Source: JBGQBN01 sp041494805 (GTDB taxonomy: Bacteria > Acidobacteriota > Terriglobia > Terriglobales > Acidobacteriaceae). From it: 64,000 bases of DNA. The DNA lies in NCBI GenBank assembly GCA_041494805.1, contig JBGQBN010000002.1, forward strand, positions 120,218 to 184,217. The letters run 5' to 3'. Shown here one piece after another: positions 8,704-16,138 of the stretch. Position 1 is the first letter of the stretch, and each line of letters starts with the position of its first letter. The position numbers and the translations under genes are program-made. The notes under the pieces were generated by a model that was given only the letters and a program-made list of their open reading frames with translations, did not search any database and had not been told where the DNA came from.

Positions 8704-9627
8704 TTACTTCGGACTATCGCGATGCACGGCTTTCACCCGGTACCCTGCCTTGCGCAGCCGCCTGCTGACGTCTTCTGCGATCATTACAGACCGGTGCTGC
8801 CCGCCTGTGCAGCCGAAGGAAATTGTCAGATAGCTCTTCCCTTCCCGAATGTAATGCGGCAGCAAGTACACCAGCAGCTTGGAAATGCGCTCGATGAACT
8901 CCTTGGTCTGGGGAAACGACCGGATGTACCGGGCAACCTTGGGATGGCGGCCGGTGAGCGGGCGAAATTCCGGCACGAAGTGCGGATTGGGCAGAAAGCG
9001 CACATCGAACATCAGGTCAGCGTCCTCGGGCACTCCGTGTTTGAAACCGAAGCTCACGCACGAGACCAGGATGCTCCTCTCCGATTGCCGCTTCTGAAAA
9101 CGCTCCGTGATGTAGGAACGCAGCTCGTGGACATTGAAGCGGGAAGTGTCGATGACCAGGTCTGCAATGGCTCGGATGGGCTTCAGGTGGCGGCGCTCAG
9201 CCACCAGCGAGGACTTTACCGGAGTATCGGTACCCAGCGGGTGCGGGCGGCGGGTTTCACTGTAGCGGCGCAACAGAACTGCCTCTTCAGCTTCAAGGAA
9301 AATCACCTTGGTGGGCAGCATGCGTTTCACGGATTTTACGATGGACGGCAGCGCTTCCAGCTGCGAGCCTTCGCGAACGTCCACCACCAGCGCAGTCCGC
9401 TCGATCTCGGAAGACTGACCCACTAGCTCGGCTAAGCGCGGAATCAACTCTACCGGAAGATTGTCTACGCAGTAGTAGCCGAGATCCTCGAACGCCTTGA
9501 GCACCGAGGCTTTACCCGAGCCGCTCATGCCAGTGATGACGACGAGTTCGCCCGGTGGATGACTCTCACGGGCACCAGCCTTTCGCACTCCGCGCGAAAT
9601 CCTTGAAGTGAGCTTGCGTCGGGGCAT
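8704..9627 (-). CDS. rapZ: RNase adapter protein RapZ / nucleotide-binding protein
   Basis: The 307-residue protein matches RapZ (YvcJ/YhbJ), a nucleotide-binding regulator that in enterics guides RNase E to the small RNA GlmZ. Visible motifs are the P-loop region GMSGSGKASVLKAFEDLGYY at residues 33-52, CVDNLPVELIP, a middle segment (VVDVREGSQLEAL) and the C-terminal ISFGCTGGQHRSVMIAE. The P-loop ends GKA where GKS or GKT is usual. The target RNA in this organism is unknown. Confidence 0.94.
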   Translation of the reverse strand: MPRRKLTSRISRGVRKAGARESHPPGELVVITGMSGSGKASVLKAFEDLGYYCVDNLPVELIPRLAELVGQSSEIERTALVVDVREGSQLEALPSIVKSVKRMLPTKVIFLEAEEAVLLRRYSETRRPHPLGTDTPVKSSLVAERRHLKPIRAIADLVIDTSRFNVHELRSYITERFQKRQSERSILVSCVSFGFKHGVPEDADLMFDVRFLPNPHFVPEFRPLTGRHPKVARYIRSFPQTKEFIERISKLLVYLLPHYIREGKSYLTISFGCTGGQHRSVMIAEDVSRRLRKAGYRVKAVHRDSPK

Positions 9628-9683
9628 TTTGAGCGATGGTAACAGGGACAGCGTTCAGTCGCCAGTTGTTGAAGGGATTTCCG

Positions 9684-9884
9684 TCAGATTCGAAAGGGGG
9701 CGCTCAAGAGCCGGGCTGGCAGCATCACCACCTCCCAGACCAGTGCCAGAGCTCCGTGGACAGCAATCCCAACCAGCCGGAACGGTAGCAACAGCAACCA
9801 TACAAACGGATACAGGATTAGGGCGAGTAGAGCGATCGGCCAGCACAGCACGAAAAGCAGGCACCACAGAAGAAAGGTAAACAT
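9684..9884 (-). CDS. Small hydrophobic membrane protein
   Basis: The protein has 66 residues, almost all hydrophobic, with two likely membrane segments (LLWCLLFVLCWPIALLALIL and a second around LLLLPFRLVGIAVHG). A good ribosome site (GGAGG, 8 nt upstream) precedes the ATG at 9884, which supports a real gene. No family is recognised. Confidence 0.65.
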   Translation of the reverse strand: MFTFLLWCLLFVLCWPIALLALILYPFVWLLLLPFRLVGIAVHGALALVWEVVMLPARLLSAPFRI

Positions 9885-9961
9885 GACCAGACCTCCTTGT
9901 TCCCCTGACTCAATCTACGCACATCCTCACGCAAAAGTTCGCAGCCCTGGCGCCTTTTGGT

Positions 9962-10666
9962 CTACGAAGACAAGTGCGTCTTCAAAAAGGCCAAAGTGCG
10001 CCAACTCGCGTCAGCCCACACCTCGCCGCTGAAACCATGCCCAGCGTCGGCGTAGACCTGCATCTCGTAGGGGATACCCTTCTTCTCCAGAACTTTCTGC
10101 AAGTGATAAGCCTCTTCAACCGGGACCGTCTTATCCTCACTGCCGTGCAGAATCAATATCGGGCACAGGCGCCGCATGAAGAATTTCATTTCTTTCGGCA
10201 GCCCACCAAAGAATTCCACGACGGCTTGGACGCGCGAATCAATAGCCGCGTTGGAAAGCGAAAGATATGCGCCCAGCGAAAATCCCAACAGCCCAATGCG
10301 CTGTGGATCCACGTGTGGCTGCCGGGAAACGAAGCTGACCGCGTCCCACAGGGTTTTCATCCAGATTGGAAAATGGCGGAAGATGGTTTCACGATCGGCC
10401 TCAGTCGTCCCTGTGCGGTCGAAGTAATGGAGAACGTAGACGGCGAATCCCTGAGCAGCCAGCATGGTGGCGGGTTCCGCCATGGTGACATGCCCACCTC
10501 CAGAACCGTGTAGTGCGATCACAGCCGGAAAACGCTTTCCTGTGGCGGCTGGAAGGAAACAGTCCAGGCGGATGTCTTTGCCTCCGCTCTCGAAGGGCAG
10601 CTGAGATTGAGTTACGGGAAATGGCGCTCGAGGCCAATCTCCTGAGTTCGCGGCCTCCGGCGCCAT
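9962..10666 (-). CDS. Dienelactone hydrolase family alpha/beta hydrolase
   Basis: The 234-residue protein has the alpha/beta hydrolase core: oxyanion segment IALHGSGGG, nucleophile elbow GFSLGAYLS, acid residue in LHGSEDKTVP, and catalytic His in DAGHGF. This suits an esterase or dienelactone-hydrolase-like enzyme of unknown substrate. The start at 10666 was chosen because its ATG shares one base with the TAA stop of the S9 peptidase gene (TAATG), a stop-restart junction. The longer ORF start lies within that gene. No signal peptide is apparent, so it is probably cytoplasmic. Confidence 0.88.
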   Translation of the reverse strand: MAPEAANSGDWPRAPFPVTQSQLPFESGGKDIRLDCFLPAATGKRFPAVIALHGSGGGHVTMAEPATMLAAQGFAVYVLHYFDRTGTTEADRETIFRHFPIWMKTLWDAVSFVSRQPHVDPQRIGLLGFSLGAYLSLSNAAIDSRVQAVVEFFGGLPKEMKFFMRRLCPILILHGSEDKTVPVEEAYHLQKVLEKKGIPYEMQVYADAGHGFSGEVWADASWRTLAFLKTHLSS

Positions 10667-12828
10667 TACTTCTTCAGCCACTGGTCTACCCAATCGTTGA
10701 CTGTCTTGTACCAGAGCTGGCTATTTTGCGGTTTGAGGATCCAATGGCCTTCGTCGGGGAAATAGAGCATCTTTGACGGCACGTTCAGCCGCTGCAGCGT
10801 GGTGAAGAGCTGGAATCCTTCCGATACATCGAGCCGGTAATCGAGTTGGCTGTGAATGACCAGCGTCGGCGTCTTGAAATTCGTCGCAGACAGGTGTGGA
10901 GACCATTTGCGGTAGAGTTCGCGGTTGGTGTACGGCGTGCCCTTGAATTCCCATTCGTTGAACCACAGCTCTTCAGTCGTGCCCCACGCGGATTCGTTGT
11001 TGAACGTGCCATCGTGCGAGACCAGGCATTTGAACCGGTTGGTGTGGCCCATGATCCAGTTGATCATGTAGCCGCCAAAACTTGCGCCCAGGGCGCATTC
11101 GCGGTCTTTGTCGATAAACCCATAGTGCTGTTCCGCGTAGTCCAGGCCCTTCATTAGATCTTCGAAGGCGCGGCCACCCCAGTCGCCGTTGATGTCGTCA
11201 ATGAACTTCTGCCCGTAGCCTGTCGAACCGTGGAAGTTGATCATGAGGACCACGTATCCGTTGGCAGCGAAGAGTTCGGGATTCCAGCGGTAGCTCCAGT
11301 CGTCTCCCCAGGCGCCTTGGGGGCCGCCGTGGATTAGGAATTTCACGGGGTATTTTTTGTCGGGATCGAAGTTTGGGGGCTTGACCAGGAAGCCTTGGAC
11401 CTTGGCGTTTTCGGCGCCGGTGAACCAGAAGGGTTCGAGAGGGGACATGGCGACTTGGGAAAGGACGGCGTCGTTGAGATGGGTAAGCTGGCGCGCCTTT
11501 GCTAGCGCACACTGTGGCAGTGGTTCTTTGGACTCTCCGAGGAGCATCGCTCTGATCTTTGCAAGACCAATTACGCAATCACCATGCTCGGCGATAAAGA
11601 TCTCTGCCGGCCCTAGGACCGACGGTCGGCTGAACAGAATGGTATCCGAAAGTGTGCCTCCCCTATCGCCGCCAGTTTCGGTCTCAATTGCGGCGATGTC
11701 GTCGTTGTACCCATCGACGAGTTTGATCGGATGGCAGCGTTCAAGGCAGACTTCCGGTGTAACGCCGTAAATTGGAGACTCGCCCTCATTCTCCGCACTG
11801 AAGAAAATCTCGTGTCGTCCGGTCCAGCCGAACGACCCGACCCAACGGTCGAAGTTCTCGGTCAAGATGGTGGTCTTTCCGGTCTTGCGGTCGTACAGCA
11901 TCAGCCGACACCGGTCGCTCTCATATCCCGGGCGCTGCTGCGCTCGATAGGCGATGTACTTCCCATCCGGCGAATAGAGCGGCGTTGAGTCGCTCGCCTT
12001 GTTGTCAGCCGTGATGTTCTTCGCTTCGCCGGGCGAGGATGCCCGTCCTCCATTCACGGAGACGCTCCACAAATCGTTGTTGGTCGAAGTCGCCTCCACC
12101 GGATCGTGGTTCGAGGTGTAGCAAATCTCTTGTCCGTCGGGCGAGAAGGCATAGTTGTCCTGCCCGCCAAGGCTGAAAACCGGGGAGTCGAAGTCCCCCG
12201 GCGTGAGGTCGCGGGTTGCACCACCCTCGGCTGGAATCACCAGCAGGTGGTTGCGCTTGCCTTGCTTGTAGGCGTTCCAGTGGCGGTAGAGCAGGTGGGT
12301 GAAGATCTGCGCTTTGACCTTCGACTTCGCGGCCTGTTCCAGCTTCTTCGCATTGCAGGTCTCGTGTGGGCACTCGGGATAAACGTTGGACACGAACAAG
12401 ATATTCTTGCCATCCGGCGACCAGATCGGCCCGTCGGCTTCGGTCGCAATCGAAGTCAGCTTGTGGGTTCCGCTCACGGTGCCGGCCGAGCCGTCAAAGT
12501 CGGCAATCCAGATTTGGGAACCACCTTCTTTCGATGACAGGAAAAGAAAGCGCTTGCCATCGGGCGCCCAACGCGGACGGCCGGCGTCTTGGGTGGAAAT
12601 GATCTCGCGCTCTTCACCGCCAGCAGTCGGGACCACCCAGACGTGCGGTGTCTTGGTGTTGGCTTCCAGGCTGACGTCCACAGCGCTGAACAGGACCCAT
12701 TTGCCATCGGGTGAAACCGCGGGCTCCGCCACCCGCCTGAGCGACATCATGTCTTCGAAGGTGAAGGGATGTTTGGTCTGGGCGAATACAGGAAGAATAC
12801 ACACGAGGATGACAAAGAGACGGCGCAT
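10666..12828 (-). CDS. Secreted S9 family prolyl oligopeptidase-type peptidase
   Basis: The 720-residue protein begins with a signal peptide (MRRLFVILVCILPVFAQ). A beta-propeller follows with repeated SPDGK-type blades (e.g. AVSPDGKWVLFS, SPDGKNILFVS). The C-terminal alpha/beta hydrolase domain has nucleophile GASFGGYM near residue 584, Asp in HSQLDYRLD near 661 and His in DEGHW near 694. This is the dipeptidyl-peptidase / acylaminoacyl-peptidase type, exported to hydrolyse peptides. It is coupled to the downstream hydrolase gene by TAATG, so the two are probably expressed together. Confidence 0.94.
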   Translation of the reverse strand: MRRLFVILVCILPVFAQTKHPFTFEDMMSLRRVAEPAVSPDGKWVLFSAVDVSLEANTKTPHVWVVPTAGGEEREIISTQDAGRPRWAPDGKRFLFLSSKEGGSQIWIADFDGSAGTVSGTHKLTSIATEADGPIWSPDGKNILFVSNVYPECPHETCNAKKLEQAAKSKVKAQIFTHLLYRHWNAYKQGKRNHLLVIPAEGGATRDLTPGDFDSPVFSLGGQDNYAFSPDGQEICYTSNHDPVEATSTNNDLWSVSVNGGRASSPGEAKNITADNKASDSTPLYSPDGKYIAYRAQQRPGYESDRCRLMLYDRKTGKTTILTENFDRWVGSFGWTGRHEIFFSAENEGESPIYGVTPEVCLERCHPIKLVDGYNDDIAAIETETGGDRGGTLSDTILFSRPSVLGPAEIFIAEHGDCVIGLAKIRAMLLGESKEPLPQCALAKARQLTHLNDAVLSQVAMSPLEPFWFTGAENAKVQGFLVKPPNFDPDKKYPVKFLIHGGPQGAWGDDWSYRWNPELFAANGYVVLMINFHGSTGYGQKFIDDINGDWGGRAFEDLMKGLDYAEQHYGFIDKDRECALGASFGGYMINWIMGHTNRFKCLVSHDGTFNNESAWGTTEELWFNEWEFKGTPYTNRELYRKWSPHLSATNFKTPTLVIHSQLDYRLDVSEGFQLFTTLQRLNVPSKMLYFPDEGHWILKPQNSQLWYKTVNDWVDQWLKK

Positions 12829-12939
12829 GATGTACCTCCGGTGAAACGAGTAAGTCTAAATCAGGGGGAGTGTCGGCAGTTGGTTCGTGAATTAAGCACC
12901 TTAGCCCTCAAACGGGGAGAGATGAGCACAAACATCCAG

Positions 12940-12978
12940 GGAGCTAAATGCCAGGTGCCAAATGCCAAGTGCTTTCCG
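12940..12978. repeat. Short AAATGCCAAGTGC word repeat
   Basis: The 298-nt divergent gap (12829-13126) carries near-identical tandem words GCTAAATGCCAGGTGCC and AAATGCCAAGTGC. The same word occurs at 25063-25178. The rest of the gap probably holds divergent promoters, but none can be picked with confidence. Confidence 0.6.
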
Positions 12979-13126
12979 GCAACTCCGCAGCCCTCTTCGC
13001 AATCTAAGTAATTGGCAGAACTGCAGCTCCCCTTCTTCCGTGCCTCTGAGCGGAAAGGGTATGGGGGCGGGGGAGCGGCGGTGACTGCACCAGCGTTCCT
13101 GGCCCGGTTTCGCTACACTAATCCTT

Positions 13127-13969
13127 ATGAAACCCATGCTGCGTATCGTATTACTACTGCTTGCGGCCATTGCCCTGTGCGGACCACTGTCGCTCGACGC
13201 GGCTGCCGAGGAAGGCCCACTCGATCCGGCCCAGCCCAAGGGAGTCACGCCCGAAGAAATCATCCGGCGTTTCGCGGCCAAAGAGAAAGAGTTCCAGGAG
13301 GCGCGCGACCAGTACACCTATCGTCAGTCAGTCAAGGTGCAGACGGTGGAGGGCGATACGGTGGACGGCGAGTACCAGGAAATCTTCGATGTCGTTTTTG
13401 ATGACAAGGGGAAACGCCTGGAGAACGTGCTGTTTGCGCCCCAGGCCTCATTAGTGAGAATTTCGATGTCCCCGGAGGACTTGGATGATATCCGGCATCG
13501 GCTGCCGTTTGTACTCACCAGCGATGAGATTCCCGAATATCAGATCCTCTACGTCGGACAGCAGCAGGAAGATGAATTGCACTGCTACGTCTTCGATATC
13601 GCTCCCAAGGAAATCATTGGGAAAAAACGTTATTTCCAGGGGCGCATCTGGGTGGATGATCATGATTTCCAGATTGTGAAGACTTACGGCAAGACCGTGC
13701 CCGACATCCGCAAGAAGAAGGGCCAAGAGAACCTCTTTCCCAAATTCACCACCTGGCGGGAGCAGATTGACGGTAAATACTGGTTCCCCACTTACACCAA
13801 GGCGGACGATGTGCTGCACTTCTCGGGTGGTGACGTGCGCATCCGGGAGATCGTGAAATACGAAAACTACCAGCGCTTCGGCTCCAAGGTGAAGATCACT
13901 TACGAAGGCAAGGAAGTGCCGAAGGGTGAGCAAGGGAAAGACCAAAAGCCAGAGGCGCCGCAGAAATAG
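13127..13969 (+). CDS. Secreted protein, LolA-like/outer-membrane lipoprotein-sorting type
   Basis: The 280-residue protein has a signal peptide (MLRIVLLLLAAIALCGPLSLDA). A body of beta-strand character follows, with QGRIWVDDHDFQIVKTYGK, TWREQIDGKYWFPTYTKAD and IREIVKYENYQRFGSKV. This strand-rich pattern resembles LolA/LppX-fold proteins common in Acidobacteria. The C-terminal tail is Lys/Gln rich. The link to lipoprotein handling is an inference from fold style; no catalytic motif is seen. It stands alone on the plus strand. Confidence 0.75.
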   Translation: MKPMLRIVLLLLAAIALCGPLSLDAAAEEGPLDPAQPKGVTPEEIIRRFAAKEKEFQEARDQYTYRQSVKVQTVEGDTVDGEYQEIFDVVFDDKGKRLENVLFAPQASLVRISMSPEDLDDIRHRLPFVLTSDEIPEYQILYVGQQQEDELHCYVFDIAPKEIIGKKRYFQGRIWVDDHDFQIVKTYGKTVPDIRKKKGQENLFPKFTTWREQIDGKYWFPTYTKADDVLHFSGGDVRIREIVKYENYQRFGSKVKITYEGKEVPKGEQGKDQKPEAPQK

Positions 13970-13971
13970 CA

Positions 13972-14040
13972 CTCACCATTCGGCATTGAGTCAGCGAAGA
14001 CCTCTGCCCGTGCTTTGGCTCACTGCTGAATGCTGAGTGC
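13972..14040. repeat. Palindrome between convergent genes (GCATTGAGT / TGCTGAGTGCT words)
   Basis: The spacer between the secreted protein and the HNH gene carries CACTCACCATTCGGCATTGA on the left and CACTGCTGAATGCTGAGTG on the right, forming an imperfect inverted repeat. It could act as a bidirectional terminator, though there is no T-run. Confidence 0.55.
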
Positions 14041-14643
14041 TCAGTAGAAGAGATACTTCCGCCACTTGTCATCGGAGCGGCCCATCAGGCGCATGATGTG
14101 GCGGCTGGTGTGCAGGTTGAAGGCGCGCGGCTCGCGCAGGAGATGCATGCCGGCTTCGGCGGGAAACTGGTTGCCCTTCTGCCGGTTGCAGGAATGGCAG
14201 CAAGCGACCAGGTTCTCCCAAGTGGAAGCACCGCCACGAGAGCGGGGTACCACGTGGTCGAGCGTGAGCTCGCTCGAAGGCAGAACTTCTCCACAGTACT
14301 GGCAGGTGTTGCGATCGCGCAGCAGGATGTTCTTGCGCGAGAGAGCGCGCGTCTGGTGCGGGATGCGGCGGTACTCCAGCAGGCGGATCACCGAAGGCAC
14401 ACGCAGGGCTAGGCGGGCCGCGTGCAGGAAGTGCCCGTTTTCCTCCTCCGTCATGGCGACACCCTTCAGCACCAACACAATGGCCCGGCGCGCGGCGCAG
14501 ACGTTGATGGGCTCATACGACGCGTTCAGCACCAGCACGGGCGCGTGCAGGACGTGGCCGTTGCTATCCTGATGCACGCCTAACACCGCGGGCGTGTGGG
14601 ACCGGCTCAGGCCACCTACCGAATTGTTCCACTTCCCTGACAT
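14041..14643 (-). CDS. HNH endonuclease family protein
   Basis: The 200-residue protein has an HNH fold: zinc pair CQYCGE, the catalytic segment LTLDHVVPRSRGGASTWENL, and the second pair CCHSCNRQKGN. The N-terminal part (VLVLNASYEPINVCAARRAI) matches the stand-alone HNH proteins widely found in bacteria. The role is unknown; such genes are usually not part of restriction systems unless paired with one, and no methylase is nearby. Confidence 0.9.
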   Translation of the reverse strand: MSGKWNNSVGGLSRSHTPAVLGVHQDSNGHVLHAPVLVLNASYEPINVCAARRAIVLVLKGVAMTEEENGHFLHAARLALRVPSVIRLLEYRRIPHQTRALSRKNILLRDRNTCQYCGEVLPSSELTLDHVVPRSRGGASTWENLVACCHSCNRQKGNQFPAEAGMHLLREPRAFNLHTSRHIMRLMGRSDDKWRKYLFY

Positions 14644-14710
14644 AAGCTTGCTCTAAATCACCGGGCTACGCTCGGTGGACAGCCGAGGGCGGTTGTCCCT
14701 ACGTGTGTTG

Positions 14711-15556
14711 CTACCCGGCCGCTGCCATGGTCATCCGGGCCTCGATCTCAGATTCCGGTTCGGCGTGGTTCGCGTCGGCCTTTAGCGTACGGGCCACTGT
14801 TGCCACCCAGACTTTCGATGCCCCGGCCCGGCGCAAAATACGCGCACATTCCGAGACCGTGGTGCCGGTGGTGAACACATCATCCACCAGCAGTATCTCG
14901 CGACCGGCCATCTCGTCCGGCTTAGCGACGACAAATGCGCCGCGGATATTTTCCCGCCGCTGATGGCGGGTGAGGCCGATCTGGGACTGAGTTTCACGCT
15001 GGCGTTCTAACACGCTGGCGCTCAGTGCTGTCCGATTGCCAGAAGGCCTGAGTTTCAAAGCCACGCGGGCGATCAACTCCGACTGGTTGAAGCCGCGCTG
15101 GCGCAACTTGCCGGCGTGCAAAGGCACGGGCACGACCAGAACCACATTCCGGCCGAAACACGGCTCCAAGGCCGCAATCACCTCGGCCAGCATCCGGCCC
15201 AAAACGTTCGCCGCTGGCCGGACCCGCTCATATTTCAGCAGGTGGATGAGTTCCCGCAGCCCGCCATCATAGCTGCCGTAAGCCGAGGCCCTGGCAAAGG
15301 GGGGCTCCAAACGGCGGCACAGCCCGCAGCGCGGCTCACCGTGCTCCCCGGAAAAGGCGTATGGGCTCACCAGCCGCTCGCCACAGATCGAGCAGACCCC
15401 ACCCGCGATCGGGCGCATGGCGGAAAGGCATTCCTCGCACACTGGCAGCCGGGAAATATTGAGCAGGGGGGCACCGCAGAGACGGCAATCGGAGGGGAAC
15501 AGGGTGGCGAAGAGGCTTTCGGCAACGCCGCTCACCGAAGAGAACAAGGAAGACAC
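14711..15556 (-). CDS. comF: ComF family phosphoribosyltransferase-like protein
   Basis: The 281-residue protein has N-terminal zinc cysteines (CRLCGAPL, CEEC, CSICGE, CGLCRR) and a C-terminal phosphoribosyltransferase domain with the PRPP-binding motif ILLVDDVFTTGTTVSEC. This layout defines the ComF/GntX family, needed for DNA uptake in competent bacteria. The start is GTG. Other competence genes are not seen in the window. Confidence 0.93.
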   Translation of the reverse strand: MSSLFSSVSGVAESLFATLFPSDCRLCGAPLLNISRLPVCEECLSAMRPIAGGVCSICGERLVSPYAFSGEHGEPRCGLCRRLEPPFARASAYGSYDGGLRELIHLLKYERVRPAANVLGRMLAEVIAALEPCFGRNVVLVVPVPLHAGKLRQRGFNQSELIARVALKLRPSGNRTALSASVLERQRETQSQIGLTRHQRRENIRGAFVVAKPDEMAGREILLVDDVFTTGTTVSECARILRRAGASKVWVATVARTLKADANHAEPESEIEARMTMAAAG

Positions 15557-15725
15557 CAGAGAACCTTCCCTTGCTACAGCTTTGGTCCCGGTAGCGCGAA
15601 TTGGGTCCTCACTACTGCTGAAGACGTACCTCCCTCGTCCAGTCGGGTGCTACGGGGGCTCCGAGCAGCGGACGAATATCCCTCAGTATAACGGCCCATC
15701 ATGCCGCACGCAACGCGCCAACCGC

Positions 15726-15935
15726 TCAGGCCGCAGCGTGGTGGGTTACTTCGGACTGGTTGCGTTCCCGCACCTGCACGAACAATGGCCGGTAGAACCG
15801 CCGGAAGCAGTCACCACAGCGCACCGGACGCAGGTAGAGCGCCGGCAGGATGTATTTTTCGGTAAAGGTGCGGGGACGTGAACGGTAGCCGTTCGGGCTG
15901 CCACAATCACGACATTGAAATTGCTTGGACAGCAT
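15726..15935 (-). CDS. Small zinc-ribbon-like protein
   Basis: The 69-residue protein has two cysteine pairs, CRDCGS near the N-terminus and CGDCFRRFYRP about 30 residues later, consistent with one zinc ribbon. The ATG at 15935 was preferred over a TTG 17 codons upstream. No family is recognised. It sits upstream of comF on the same strand, separated by a 169-nt gap without recognisable signals. Confidence 0.6.
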   Translation of the reverse strand: MLSKQFQCRDCGSPNGYRSRPRTFTEKYILPALYLRPVRCGDCFRRFYRPLFVQVRERNQSEVTHHAAA

Positions 15936-16138
15936 GGCCGAGACCCCAAAATCGACGTCAGAAAGGCTGAGTAGGTATGATATCAAACCTCCGACGCTTG
16001 GATGAAGTGGTGCGTCTCACAATGAAACGGCCTGCCGCTTCTCGGGCAGGTGGACTTGTAAAGCAGGCGGTGCGCGTGCTAACGTGCGCGGTCTTGCCTT
16101 ATGTCAAGCAGGCTTAACCATTTGCGAGGATCTCACCC

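Noticed and set aside
12930..12980. Possible CRISPR-like repeats from the AAATGCCAAGTGC words
   Set aside because: The words are short, degenerate, unevenly spaced and lack unique spacers; no cas gene is in the window. The same holds for all other word repeats.
15987..16138. Riboswitch upstream of the OPT transporter
   Set aside because: There are GC-rich stems, but no conserved core of any riboswitch class that I can recognise, and no terminator.
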